Positions 8,834 through 17,273 of a stretch of 64,000 bases of DNA are shown here, one piece after another. The translations under genes were made by a program, and so were the position numbers. Every line of letters begins with the position of its first letter. The stretch's first letter is position 1. This DNA is from Mycolicibacterium monacense. GTDB lineage: Bacteria; Actinomycetota; Actinomycetes; Mycobacteriales; Mycobacteriaceae. The notes beneath the pieces were generated by a model. That model made no database searches. It saw only the letters and a list, made by a program, of their open reading frames with translations, and was not told where the DNA came from. The DNA is taken from contig NZ_AP022617.1 of NCBI RefSeq assembly GCF_010731575.1, positions 5,394,001 through 5,458,000 of the forward strand, in the 5' to 3' direction.

Positions 8834-9693
8834 CCGGTGACCGGCCGGTGGCCGTGGTGACCGGGGGCAGTCGCGGCGCCGGCGCGGGAATAGCGCACGC
8901 GCTCGGCAGCCACGGCGCCACGGTGTACGTCACGGGACGAACCGTCGAGGGTGCCGAGTCCACACTGCCCGGCACGATCGACGACACCGCCGAACGCGTC
9001 ACCGCAGCGGGCGGGAAGGGCATCGCGGTGCGGGTCGACCACCGCGACGACGAACAGGTCGCGGCGTTCTTCGACCGGGTGGCCCGCGAGCAGGGCCGCA
9101 TCGACATCCTGGTCAACAATGCCGCGATCATTCGCGACGAGATGATGGCCCGCACCAAATTCTGGGAGGAGCCCGTCAACGTCATCGACACGTTGGACGT
9201 GGGTCTGCGCAGCAGCTACGTCGCCACGGTCTACGCCGCACCGCTGATGGTGCCGCATCGCAGCGGCCTGGTCGTGTTCACGTCGTCGTCCGGTGCGGTC
9301 CACTATGCGTTCGGCCCCGCCTACGGGGTGCCCAAAGCGGGCGTCGACAAGATGGCTGCCGACATGGCCCACGACTTCCGGGACGTCGACATCGCCGCGG
9401 TGTCGATCTGGATGGGCTCACTGCTCACCGACCGCGTCCGCGGCATCATCGCGAGCAATCAGGAGAAGTTCGGCCACATCCTCGACTCTGCCGAGACACC
9501 GGAGCTCACCGGTCACGTCATCTGGGCGTTGTCGCAGGACCCCGACGTCATGGCGGTCAGCGGCCAGACCCTGATCGGGGCGGAACTGGCGGTGAAATAC
9601 GGGATCAAGGACGAGGGCGACCGTCAACCCCCCTCGTACCGCGAGCTTTTCGGGGTGCAACCGAACCAGCAACAGGCCCACGTGATGCGATGA
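8830..9693 (+). CDS. SDR-family oxidoreductase (DHRS1-like)
   Basis: 287-aa SDR longer than the classical 250 aa. It has TGGSRGAGAG for cofactor binding, with Arg after the Gly (VTGR after beta-2 favours NADP(H)), NNAA, the catalytic Ser in TSSSG, and YGVPKAG (Tyr-x3-Lys). The extra length sits in the second half, as in DHRS1-type SDRs. The ATG overlaps the P450 stop (ATGA), so it is co-translated with the P450 and probably handles its product. Specific substrate unknown. Confidence 0.88.
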   Translation: MTGDRPVAVVTGGSRGAGAGIAHALGSHGATVYVTGRTVEGAESTLPGTIDDTAERVTAAGGKGIAVRVDHRDDEQVAAFFDRVAREQGRIDILVNNAAIIRDEMMARTKFWEEPVNVIDTLDVGLRSSYVATVYAAPLMVPHRSGLVVFTSSSGAVHYAFGPAYGVPKAGVDKMAADMAHDFRDVDIAAVSIWMGSLLTDRVRGIIASNQEKFGHILDSAETPELTGHVIWALSQDPDVMAVSGQTLIGAELAVKYGIKDEGDRQPPSYRELFGVQPNQQQAHVMR

Positions 9694-9697
9694 GCCG

Positions 9698-10627
9698 ATG
9701 CGCATCGGGCTGACCGGAGGCGGCTCGTCGGTCGACAAGATCGTCGCGCACGCCCAGCGGGCAGAGGCCGACGGGTTCTCGTCGCTGTGGTACGCCAGTG
9801 CCGTCGGCGGCGATCCGCTGGTCGCGATGGCGATCGCCGGCCGGGCCACATCGGCGATCGAGCTGGGCACCGCCGTGCTGCAGACCTACCCGTGTCATCC
9901 ACTGCTGCAGGCGAACCGCGTCGCAGCGGCCGCCAACGCGATGGGGCGGCCCGGGCTGACGCTGGGGCTCGGCCCGTCGCACGAGCCGATCGTGCGTGAT
10001 GTGCTCGGACTGTCCTATGACCATCCGGTCCGTAACACCCGCGAATATCTGCAGATCGTCACCGCGCTGCTTTCCGGCGCCGAGGTCGATTTCGACGGCA
10101 CGGACTGGAGTACCCACAGCGCGGGCAGGATGGCCGCGCTCGACCACCGGGTGCCGGTGCTGCTGTCGGCGCTCTCACCCCGGATGCTGCGTATCGCAGC
10201 GGAATTCGCCGACGGAGTGGTGCTCTGGATGGCCTCGGCGTCGGCGATCGCCGGCCGGATCGCGCCACTTCTCCGCGAGGCCGCGATTGCGCGGGGCAAG
10301 CCGGCTCCGCGCATCGTGGCCGGCCTTCCCGTGGCCGTACACGACGACGCGGACGAGGCCAGAGTCGCGATCAGCGCGACCGCCTCGTCGTACGAACGAA
10401 TGACCAACTATCAGAACATCATCCGCGCCGGTGGCGGTGAGCGCGCCGCCGACGTCGGCATCGTCGGTGACGAGGGCGCGGTCGCGCGTCAACTGGCGGA
10501 GCTGATCGACGCCGGCGCGACGGACGTGTGGGCGCAGCCGGTCGCCGTGGGCGCCGATCGGGCGCAGCTGTCGGCGTCGCTGAACCGCACCCGTGGACTG
10601 CTCAGCGAGGTGGCGCGCGCCGGTTAG
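9698..10627 (+). CDS. Luciferase-like (LLM class) flavin/F420-dependent oxidoreductase
   Basis: 309-aa TIM-barrel enzyme of the bacterial luciferase-like family. In mycobacteria most such proteins use F420 rather than FMN. Visible family features are the N-terminal RIGLTGGG strand, AIELGTAVLQTYPCHP (the loop holding the cofactor) and GRPGLTLGLGPSH. Last gene of the operon starting at 6738; its start is 4 nt after the preceding stop. Its TAG overlaps the TAA of the convergent nitroreductase gene (10624-10627). Reaction and cofactor are inferred from family only. Confidence 0.85.
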   Translation: MRIGLTGGGSSVDKIVAHAQRAEADGFSSLWYASAVGGDPLVAMAIAGRATSAIELGTAVLQTYPCHPLLQANRVAAAANAMGRPGLTLGLGPSHEPIVRDVLGLSYDHPVRNTREYLQIVTALLSGAEVDFDGTDWSTHSAGRMAALDHRVPVLLSALSPRMLRIAAEFADGVVLWMASASAIAGRIAPLLREAAIARGKPAPRIVAGLPVAVHDDADEARVAISATASSYERMTNYQNIIRAGGGERAADVGIVGDEGAVARQLAELIDAGATDVWAQPVAVGADRAQLSASLNRTRGLLSEVARAG

Positions 10628-11304
10628 CTCTTGCCGCGGGGCCGCGCGCCGCGTCCGTAGGTGATGTCGGCCCGGTCGGGATCCCAGGTGTTCCGGAACA
10701 CCACGTCGGACAGGGGCCGCCGGCGCACCGGTCCGTGGCTCCCGCGCGGCCAGCCGACGACGAGATGTCCGGCCAGGAACCACTCGTCCGGGATACCGAT
10801 GGCATCGCGGAGTACCTGTTCGCCGGCATAAGACGCCCAACTGGTGAAGCACGCGCCCAGTCCCTGGGCGCGGGCGGCGAGATAGAAGTTCTCCATGGCC
10901 GGATAGATCGACCCGGCCTGCAGGTACTCGGACGCGAACTCGTTCTTGAAGGCGGTGAACAACACCGACGTGTGCTGACCGGCACGGTCGTGGAGTTCGT
11001 AGGTGGCCCGGTTGTTTCGTGCCGCCCGGCTGTGGTCGTCGTCGGCCGGCCTGGTCATGCCGTACACCGATTCGATTGTCTGCAGAGCGATCTGGGCCGC
11101 CTTGGCGACCGCGGCCCGCTGGTCGGGCGCGTCGAGGACGACGAAGCGCCAGAGCTGCGCATTCGCACCGTTCGGTGCCCACGTGGCCGCCTCGAGGCAG
11201 CGTTCGAGCACGTCGTCGGCGACCGGATCGTCGGTGAAGCGGCGGATGGAGCGCGCGGTGGACAGCACTTCCCAGACGTCGTTGCTCGGATTCGGCATGT
11301 CCAT
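10624..11304 (-). CDS. Nitroreductase-fold FMN oxidoreductase
   Basis: 226-aa member of the nitroreductase superfamily. The N-terminal TARSIRRFTDDPV carries the two Arg that contact FMN phosphate in this family. ATWAPNGANAQLWRFVVL follows, and then a C-terminal GLGACFTSWASYAGEQ and a glycine-containing VVGWPRG. Such enzymes reduce nitro groups, quinones or enones, or desaturate ring substrates. Divergent from the SDR/VOC operon at 11393 with operator C between, so both directions may be controlled together. The ATG at 11298 is an alternative start. Confidence 0.88.
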   Translation of the reverse strand: MDMPNPSNDVWEVLSTARSIRRFTDDPVADDVLERCLEAATWAPNGANAQLWRFVVLDAPDQRAAVAKAAQIALQTIESVYGMTRPADDDHSRAARNNRATYELHDRAGQHTSVLFTAFKNEFASEYLQAGSIYPAMENFYLAARAQGLGACFTSWASYAGEQVLRDAIGIPDEWFLAGHLVVGWPRGSHGPVRRRPLSDVVFRNTWDPDRADITYGRGARPRGKS

Positions 11305-11344
11305 TGGTGTACTCGACGCAAGCCGGGTTGTCGAGCATCACGAT

Positions 11345-11362
11345 GCTGTACAGTCGTACTGC
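11345..11362. promoter_or_regulatory. Island operator site C
   Basis: GCTGTACAGTCGTACTGC is a near-palindrome with the TAC-N4-GTA core. It lies in the divergent region between the nitroreductase (start 11304) and SDR (start 11393). It contains TACAGT, a TANNNT-type -10 for the plus strand. Confidence 0.65.
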
Positions 11363-11392
11363 ACACAATAGTGCGGAGACGGGAGTGACGCT

Positions 11393-12163
11393 GTGAGCGA
11401 CAGGTTTTCGATGGAGGGACGGGTCGCGGTCATCACCGGCGGCGGCACCGGTATCGGACGGGCATCGGCGCTGGTGCTGGCCGAGCGCGGTGCCGATGTC
11501 GTGCTGGCCGGACGGCGGGAGGAGCCGCTGAAGGCCACGGCCGCCGACGTAGAAGCCCTCGGTCGCCGCGCCATCGCGGTACCCACGGACGTGACGAAGG
11601 CCGATCAGTGCCAGGCTCTGGTCGACGCGGCGCTCGGTGAGTTCGGCCGGTTGGACGTGCTGCTGAACAACGCCGGCGGCGGTGAGACGAAGTCGCTGAT
11701 GAAGTGGACCGATGAGGAATGGCATGAGGTGCTGGAGCTGAACCTGTCCAGCGCCTGGTATCTCTCGCGTGCGGCGGCCAAACCCATGATCGCCCAGGGC
11801 AAGGGTGCGATCGTCAACATCTCCTCGGGCGCCAGCCTGTTGGCCATGCCGCAGGCGCCGGTGTACGCCGCGGCCAAGGCGGGGCTCAACAACCTGACCG
11901 GGTCCATGGCGGCCGCGTGGACCAGGAAGGGCGTGCGGGTCAACTGCATCGCCTGTGGCGCCATCCGCACCCCCGGACTGGAGGCCGATGCGAAGCGTCA
12001 GGGTTTCGACATCGACATGATCGGCCAGACCAACGGATCGGGTCGCATCGCCGAGGCCGACGAGATCGGCTACGGCGTGCTGTTCTTCGCCTCCGACGCC
12101 TCGAGTTACTGCTCCGGGCAGACGCTCTACATGCACGGCGGCCCGGGCCCGGCGGGGGTGTGA
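11393..12163 (+). CDS. Short-chain dehydrogenase/reductase
   Basis: 256-aa classical SDR. It shows TGGGTGIG (cofactor), LAGRREE at the end of beta-2 (Arg favours NADP(H)), NNAG, SSGAS, and YAAAKAG as catalytic Tyr-x3-Lys. It has the GTG start with GGAG upstream at 11382-11385. It is the first gene of a two-gene operon with the VOC protein, 30 bp after operator C. Its C-terminal GQTLYMHGG is the common SDR oligomer end. Substrate unknown. Confidence 0.9.
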   Translation: MSDRFSMEGRVAVITGGGTGIGRASALVLAERGADVVLAGRREEPLKATAADVEALGRRAIAVPTDVTKADQCQALVDAALGEFGRLDVLLNNAGGGETKSLMKWTDEEWHEVLELNLSSAWYLSRAAAKPMIAQGKGAIVNISSGASLLAMPQAPVYAAAKAGLNNLTGSMAAAWTRKGVRVNCIACGAIRTPGLEADAKRQGFDIDMIGQTNGSGRIAEADEIGYGVLFFASDASSYCSGQTLYMHGGPGPAGV

Positions 12164-12603
12164 GCGTGGACATCAGCCATGTGGGCCTGCGGGTACGCGA
12201 TCTCGAGATGGCCACGAAGTTCTACACGGCACTCGGCTTCACCGAGGTGAAGCGCCTGACGGTCCCCGACCAGATGGCGCAGGGCCTGCTCGGACTGGCG
12301 CCGCCCATCGGATTCGAGGCGGTGTATCTGCGCAACGGCGGTGTCGTGCTGCAATTGCTGACCTTCTCGGGCCACCCGGCGCCGGAGGAACCCGAACGCG
12401 GAATGGTCGGAGCCGGTTTGACGCATCTGTCCATCGCGGTTGCGGATCTCGCCGCGGCCTGTGACGCGGTGACGGCCGCCGGGGGAGCGGTGGTCGCCGA
12501 CCCGGGCGGCGGATTCGCCTGTATGGTCCGCGATCCCGACGGTCAACTCCTCGAACTGGTCAACGAACGCGTCCGTCCGGTGCCGGTCACCGAAGCTCGC
12601 TGA
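12160..12603 (+). CDS. VOC-family (glyoxalase/dioxygenase fold) protein
   Basis: 147-aa protein made of two beta-alpha-beta-beta-beta modules. Candidate metal ligands are His in HVGLRV (residue ~7), Gln in VVLQLL, His in THLSIAV and Glu in LLELVNE, the usual H/x/H/E pattern with Gln in place of the first Glu. Families with this fold include glyoxalases, epimerases and extradiol dioxygenases. The GTG at 12160 overlaps the SDR stop; GTG 12166 is an alternative. The 3' end overlaps the convergent luciferase-like gene by 17 bp. Function not assignable, but fits an isomerase or ring-cleaving step in the island. Confidence 0.82.
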   Translation: MSVDISHVGLRVRDLEMATKFYTALGFTEVKRLTVPDQMAQGLLGLAPPIGFEAVYLRNGGVVLQLLTFSGHPAPEEPERGMVGAGLTHLSIAVADLAAACDAVTAAGGAVVADPGGGFACMVRDPDGQLLELVNERVRPVPVTEAR

Positions 12604-13438
12604 CCAACGCCGCATATCGGTCGAGGAACGGCAATGTCGTCGAGGGGTCGTCGCCGTCGCGTCGGCCGCCACCCACGACCACCCGGGTGAACCCCAGGTC
12701 GCGGTAACGGGCGAGGCGGTTCGCCGACGGGTCGCCCCACGCCATGACCGTCAGATCCAGTGTGGCCGGATCCCGGCCGGCATCCTCGGCCCGGACGCGG
12801 AAATCGTGCACCGCCGCAGAGAGATCCCGGTAGGCGGCATCGCCGGGCAGCCACCCGTCCGCCCATGACAGGCACTCGCCGATCGCCTTCGGCCCGGTGG
12901 CCGCGGCCAGCAGCGGCGGACCGGGCTGCTGCTGCGGCTTGGGATGGCTCCACACCGGGTCGAAGTCGTAGAACTCGCCGTGATGGCACGCCTCGTCCTC
13001 GGTCCACAGCACCCTCAGCGCGGCGACCATGTCCGACAGCGCGCGGTACCGGTCCGCCCACGCGATCGAGTTCGTCATCGCGAGCTCGGCGCGCACCCCG
13101 ACCCCGACCCCCAACAGCACCCGGCCGCCGCTGAATCGGTCCAGTGTCGCGACTTGCTTTGCAAACGTGAATAGTTCGTGTTCCAGGGGGAGCGCGACGG
13201 CGGTTCCCAGACGCAGTGTGCTGGTCGCCTGGGCAGCAACCAGCAGCGACAGCAGCGGGTCCCACATCCGCTGCTGTGAGTGCAGCAGTGCCGCCGGCAT
13301 GGCGCCCGCAGCCGATACCGGTATCTGGGGATGCTCACCGAGCCAGAGGGATTCGAAGCCCCGCTGCTCCAACTCTTTCGCCAGCACACCGGGCGCCAGA
13401 TCATGCGGGGTGTTGAGGCTGACGAATCCGATGTCCAT
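12587..13438 (-). CDS. Luciferase-like (LLM class) F420/flavin-dependent oxidoreductase
   Basis: 283-aa luciferase-like TIM-barrel enzyme. Typical segments are GFESLWLGEH (strand with substrate/cofactor His), TLRLGTAVALPLEHELF, FSGGRVLLGVGVGV, and a C-terminal GFTRVVVGGG. The pattern is that of mycobacterial F420-dependent members. Transcribed divergently from the second P450; operator D lies between the two starts (13438 and 13482), so they are probably co-controlled. Overlaps the 3' end of the VOC gene. Confidence 0.87.
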   Translation of the reverse strand: MDIGFVSLNTPHDLAPGVLAKELEQRGFESLWLGEHPQIPVSAAGAMPAALLHSQQRMWDPLLSLLVAAQATSTLRLGTAVALPLEHELFTFAKQVATLDRFSGGRVLLGVGVGVRAELAMTNSIAWADRYRALSDMVAALRVLWTEDEACHHGEFYDFDPVWSHPKPQQQPGPPLLAAATGPKAIGECLSWADGWLPGDAAYRDLSAAVHDFRVRAEDAGRDPATLDLTVMAWGDPSANRLARYRDLGFTRVVVGGGRRDGDDPSTTLPFLDRYAALVSELR

Positions 13439-13465
13439 CGATTCTCCCTGTCGGTGGCTCGTGTG

Positions 13466-13481
13466 CTGTACGATCGTACAG
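13466..13481. promoter_or_regulatory. Island operator site D, perfect 16-bp palindrome touching a start codon
   Basis: CTGTACGATCGTACAG is a perfect palindrome. It ends one base before GTG 13482 of the P450. TACGAT within it fits a TANNNT -10, which places the transcript start at or next to the GTG. A repressor here would block a leaderless promoter directly. Confidence 0.75.
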
Positions 13482-14666
13482 GTGAGTGAGTTGTATTACG
13501 ACCCCTACCACGTCGAGATCGATCTGGATCCGTATCCGGTCTACCGGCGGCTGCGCGACGAGGCTCCGCTGTACTACAACGAGAAGCTCGACTTCTGGGG
13601 GCTGAGTCGCTTCGCCGACGTCGAATCCGCGCTGCGGGACGTCGAGAACCTGAGTTCGGCCAAGGGCGACATCCTGGAGGTCGTCAAGGCCGAACCCGTG
13701 ATGCCGGACGGGGTGTTCATCAACGAGGACCCACCGCTGCACACCGTGCACCGGTTGCTCGTCGCACGCGCCTTCACCCCTCGGAAGATGAAGGCGATCG
13801 AGGAGCAGATCAGGACGTTCTGCGCGGCCTGTCTGGATCCGCTCACGGGCGGTGACCGCTTCGACTTCACCCTCGACCTGGGGTCGGAGATGCCGATGCG
13901 GGTGATCGGCATGCTCGTCGGGATGCCGGACTCGCTGCAGCGCAGCGTCCGCAAGGTCGCCGGCGCGCGGCTGCGCAACAAGCCGGGTGAGCCGTTGCCG
14001 GTGAAGAAGGACAACTACTTCAACGGCAACATGTTTCGGGACTACGTCGAATGGCGCAAGGACAATCCGTCCGACGACCTCGTCACCGAACTGCTCAATG
14101 TCGAGTTCGAAGATATCGATGGGCAGCGGCGGAAGTTGCGCGAGGAGGAGTTGCTGGTGTTCCTCGGCGTCATCGCCAATGCCGGGACCGAGACAGTGGG
14201 GCGCCTGTTCGGCTGGCTCGGCAAGGTGTTGGCCGACCACCCCGACCAGCGCCGCGAGCTCGCGGCGGATCCGTCCCTGATCCCGGGGGCCGTCGAAGAA
14301 GTGCTGCGACTCGAACCGCCCGTCCACCACATCGCCCGGTATGTGGCCAAAGACGTGGAGTACCAGGGCGAGACCGTGCCCGCCGGCAGTGCGCTGCTGC
14401 TGATGGCCGGCGCGGCGAACCGAGACGAGCGCAGATTCGACGATCCCGACGTGTTCGACATCCGCCGCAACCCGAACCACCTGACGTTCGGCCGTGGCGC
14501 CCACTTCTGCCTCGGGGCGTCCCTGGCCCGCATCGAGGGCCGCGTCGCGCTCGAGGAGATCCTGAGACGCTGGCCGGACTGGACGATCGACGAGGAGAAC
14601 GCGGTTCGCGCCCCCACGTCGACGGTGCGGGGCTGGGACTCGATGCCCGCACTTGTGGGTCAGTAG
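13482..14666 (+). CDS. Cytochrome P450 (second of two)
   Basis: 394-aa class I bacterial P450. The I-helix holds AGTET (standard oxygen-activating motif), the K-helix holds EEVLRLEPP (ExxR), and the haem loop is FGRGAHFCLG with the Cys ligand. The GTG start lies directly after operator D and no Shine-Dalgarno sequence fits, which suggests a leaderless mRNA. The 3' end overlaps the convergent metallo-hydrolase gene by 7 bp. It resembles ordinary terpene/steroid/fatty-acid hydroxylating CYPs; the family number cannot be given from inspection. No redox partner is encoded nearby. Confidence 0.94.
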   Translation: MSELYYDPYHVEIDLDPYPVYRRLRDEAPLYYNEKLDFWGLSRFADVESALRDVENLSSAKGDILEVVKAEPVMPDGVFINEDPPLHTVHRLLVARAFTPRKMKAIEEQIRTFCAACLDPLTGGDRFDFTLDLGSEMPMRVIGMLVGMPDSLQRSVRKVAGARLRNKPGEPLPVKKDNYFNGNMFRDYVEWRKDNPSDDLVTELLNVEFEDIDGQRRKLREEELLVFLGVIANAGTETVGRLFGWLGKVLADHPDQRRELAADPSLIPGAVEEVLRLEPPVHHIARYVAKDVEYQGETVPAGSALLLMAGAANRDERRFDDPDVFDIRRNPNHLTFGRGAHFCLGASLARIEGRVALEEILRRWPDWTIDEENAVRAPTSTVRGWDSMPALVGQ

Positions 14667-15547
14667 TCCCAGACGGCGGGCACACAGCGGAACACGTCAC
14701 CGGCGGTCGCCACCCGGCACACGGACGGGAACGGCAGGTGCGTGGCCACCAGTGACTCGCCGGTGGCTGCCAGCTCGCGCAGGAGCCGGATCCGGACGCG
14801 GGCCGCCTCCTCGGGGTCATGCTCGAAACCGTTGTGCCACTGCGGGTTGTCGAATCCCGGCGCGAACACGGCATCGCCGGCGAAGGTCAAGCCCTCGCCG
14901 CGCGAGGCGAGTCGCACCACGCTGTGCCCCGGAGTGTGGCCACCGGTACGCGTGACGAGCACTCCCGGCGCAACCTCGTATTCGGTCTCGAACGTCCGCA
15001 GCCTGCCGTGATACTCGTCGAGGAAGCGGGCGGCGACAGACCGGAGGACGCCGGGCACCGGCTGCGGCATACAGGTACGGGAGAAGTCGGGCGCCGTCCA
15101 GAACTCCGCCTCGCGGGCCGCCAGATGGACGCGCAGATCCGGACGAAGTCGAGCCTGGAGACCCTCGGTGAGCAGCCCGCCGACGTGATCCATGTGCAGA
15201 TGGGTGAGCACCACGTCGGTCACGGATTCCAGGTCGATGCCCGCGGCCTCCAGTCGGGTCGCGGTCTGGCCGGCCCGCGGGAAGTCGGGGAACTCCACGC
15301 CCAGGCCTGCATCGACGAGAATGGTCCGGTCACCGCTGCGGACCACGACGACGTTCAGCGGCCAGTCGAGGACGTCGGGCGGGAGGAACATGTCGTCCAG
15401 CCAGCCGGTCAGGTCGGCCGAGTCCACGTTGGTGGCAAGCGTCGAGGCCGTGATGGGGAGCACCCCGTCGCTGATCACCAGCACCTCGATGTCGCCGATC
15501 TGCACCGCGTAGCGCGACGGAACCAACTCGTCACGAAGCACGCTCAT
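14660..15547 (-). CDS. Metallo-beta-lactamase-fold hydrolase
   Basis: 295-aa MBL-fold protein with the di-metal motif THLHMDHVGG, the later HTPGHSVV, and FAGDAVF supplying the bridging Asp. The overall layout (long N-terminal strand region, then VVVVRSGDRTILVDAGLG) is like lactonases and other ester/thioester hydrolases of this fold. ATG 15547 is chosen because AAGGAGAAGG lies just upstream; an in-frame ATG at 15619 would add 24 residues that look non-coding. Followed in the genome by P450 on the opposite strand. Could open a lactone in the island pathway (inference). Confidence 0.87.
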   Translation of the reverse strand: MSVLRDELVPSRYAVQIGDIEVLVISDGVLPITASTLATNVDSADLTGWLDDMFLPPDVLDWPLNVVVVRSGDRTILVDAGLGVEFPDFPRAGQTATRLEAAGIDLESVTDVVLTHLHMDHVGGLLTEGLQARLRPDLRVHLAAREAEFWTAPDFSRTCMPQPVPGVLRSVAARFLDEYHGRLRTFETEYEVAPGVLVTRTGGHTPGHSVVRLASRGEGLTFAGDAVFAPGFDNPQWHNGFEHDPEEAARVRIRLLRELAATGESLVATHLPFPSVCRVATAGDVFRCVPAVWDY

Positions 15548-15625
15548 GTCCTTCTCCTTCAACGTCCGTGGATCGTGTGTCGTCACCCAGAACACCGTGC
15601 GCCGCAGCGACTCATCCATGCGTGA

Positions 15626-16345
15626 TCAGATCGCGGCGCCGCCGCCGTCGACGCGCAGGACGGCTCCCGTGACGAAACTCGAGCGCGGCGAGGCCAGGAA
15701 CAGCACGGCCTGTGCGATCTCCTCCGGTTCGGCGACGCGCCCCAACGGCAGCGCGCGACCGAGTTCTTCGTTGGTCTCGCCCCACTCGGCCGCGACGCCT
15801 TCGGTTCTCGTCGGGCCCGGGGCGACGGCGTTGACGCGGACGCCGTGGCTGCCGAACTCGGCGGCCCAGGTGCGGGTCAAGGACTCCAGCGCCGCTTTCG
15901 AAGCGCTGTACACCGACGCCGCGGGCACGCCTTTGGCTGCCAGCATCGAGGTGATGTTGACGATGCTTCCGCGTTTGCGGGCGACCATTCCCGGTACCAG
16001 TCCGGCGGTCAGGAAATACGACCCGCGCACATTGATGTCGAAGGTGCGCGCGAACGCCGCGGCGTCCTGATCGACGGTCGCCGCACCTGGGAAACTCGCC
16101 GCGTTGTTGACCAGCACGTCGATGTCACCAGCCTGCCGCACAAGGGATTCGACGCCTGCGAGATCGGCCATATCGGTTCGGATGAAGCGGATCCGTTCGT
16201 GGGAGGCGGCAGCGGTCCCGCCGCGTTCCGGGTCACGGCCGGTGACGATCACCTCGGCGCCGGCGCCGGCCAGAAGGTGGGCGCAGGCCAAGCCGATGCC
16301 CGCGGTGCCGCCGGTGACGAGCGCCCGGTAGGTGTGCAGTTCCAT
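15626..16345 (-). CDS. Short-chain dehydrogenase/reductase
   Basis: 239-aa classical SDR with TGGTAGIG, VTGRDPE after beta-2 (NADP(H) type), NNAAS, ITSM and the catalytic YSASKAA. ATG 16345 is preferred since GAAAGGA lies 5-10 nt upstream. An upstream in-frame ATG at 16390 would only add a Pro/Arg-rich tail. It is upstream of the MBL-fold gene on the same strand (78 bp gap) and probably co-transcribed with it. No TAC-N4-GTA operator was seen in its promoter region (16346-16504). Confidence 0.89.
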   Translation of the reverse strand: MELHTYRALVTGGTAGIGLACAHLLAGAGAEVIVTGRDPERGGTAAASHERIRFIRTDMADLAGVESLVRQAGDIDVLVNNAASFPGAATVDQDAAAFARTFDINVRGSYFLTAGLVPGMVARKRGSIVNITSMLAAKGVPAASVYSASKAALESLTRTWAAEFGSHGVRVNAVAPGPTRTEGVAAEWGETNEELGRALPLGRVAEPEEIAQAVLFLASPRSSFVTGAVLRVDGGGAAI

Positions 16346-16504
16346 GACAGTCCTTTCGTGTGGTCTGACTGCCGGAACCGGCAGGGGCACACGGGGTCAT
16401 CCGACAGTGACGACCGCCACGGGATGAATCGGCGTCCGGTCGCGGGTTCTGGCGCTCGGAGGCAGTGAACAGGCCGCCTCGACGCACACGAGGGAAGGAT
16501 GAAC

Positions 16505-17263
16505 ATGAGGATCGTCGTCATCGGCGGGACTGGGCGAATCGGATCAAAGGTCGTCCAAGGGCTCATCGAACACGGTCATGACGCGGTCGCCGCCGCACCG
16601 TCGACCGGTGTCAACGCCTTCACGGGCGAGGGGTTGGCCGACGTGCTGGCGGGCGCGCGGGTGGTCGTGGACGTGACCAACTCTCCGTCATTCGAAGAGG
16701 CGGCCGCCCAGGAGTTCTTCAACGTGGCGACCACCAATCTGCTGACCGCCGAAGCAGAGGCCGGCGTGGCGCACCACGTCGCGTTGTCGGTGGTGGGCAC
16801 GGAGTTGTTGGCCCGCGAGAGTGGCTACTTCAAGGCGAAACTGGCGCAGGAGAAACTGATCGCCGGCGGACCGGTCCCGTACACGATCGTGCGCGCCACC
16901 CAGTTCTTCGAATTCCTCACCACCATCGCCGATTCCGCGACCGTGGACGGTGTCGTGCGGCTGCCGGACGCACCGATCCAGCCGATGGCCTCCGCGAACG
17001 TCGCCGAAGCCGTCGTCATCGCAGCGGTGAACGCACCGGTCAACGGGATCACCGAAGTCGGTGGACCGCACAGGTTCCGTCTCCCGGACCTGATCCGAAC
17101 CGCGCTGACCGCACGCGGTGACGGCCGTGAGGTGGCAACCGACCCCCACGCCCGCTACTGGGGTGTCGCCATCGACGAGCACACACTGGTACCCGGCGAC
17201 GGGGCAACGCTGTTCGACATCCACTTCGAGGACTGGATCCTGGCCGCAGCGGCCAGGAGTTGA
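16505..17263 (+). CDS. NmrA/atypical-SDR NAD(P)-binding protein
   Basis: 252-aa Rossmann protein with the atypical-SDR motif GGTGRIGSKV at the N-terminus. It lacks a clear Tyr-x3-Lys active site except YFKAKLAQEKL. Members of this group either reduce substrates or sense NAD(P) redox state and bind regulators. ATG 16505 is used because AAGGA (16495-16499) is 5 nt away; ATG 16499 is too close to it. Followed at 10 bp by a nitroreductase gene, then by regulator genes, so it could belong to a stress-response segment rather than to the catabolic operons. Confidence 0.82.
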   Translation: MRIVVIGGTGRIGSKVVQGLIEHGHDAVAAAPSTGVNAFTGEGLADVLAGARVVVDVTNSPSFEEAAAQEFFNVATTNLLTAEAEAGVAHHVALSVVGTELLARESGYFKAKLAQEKLIAGGPVPYTIVRATQFFEFLTTIADSATVDGVVRLPDAPIQPMASANVAEAVVIAAVNAPVNGITEVGGPHRFRLPDLIRTALTARGDGREVATDPHARYWGVAIDEHTLVPGDGATLFDIHFEDWILAAAARS

Positions 17264-17273
17264 CCGGACGGAT

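Noticed and set aside
10175..12136. 653-codon minus-strand frame
   Set aside because: Runs across a luciferase-like gene, the nitroreductase and an SDR, all with clear family motifs. The frame is a GC-bias artefact.
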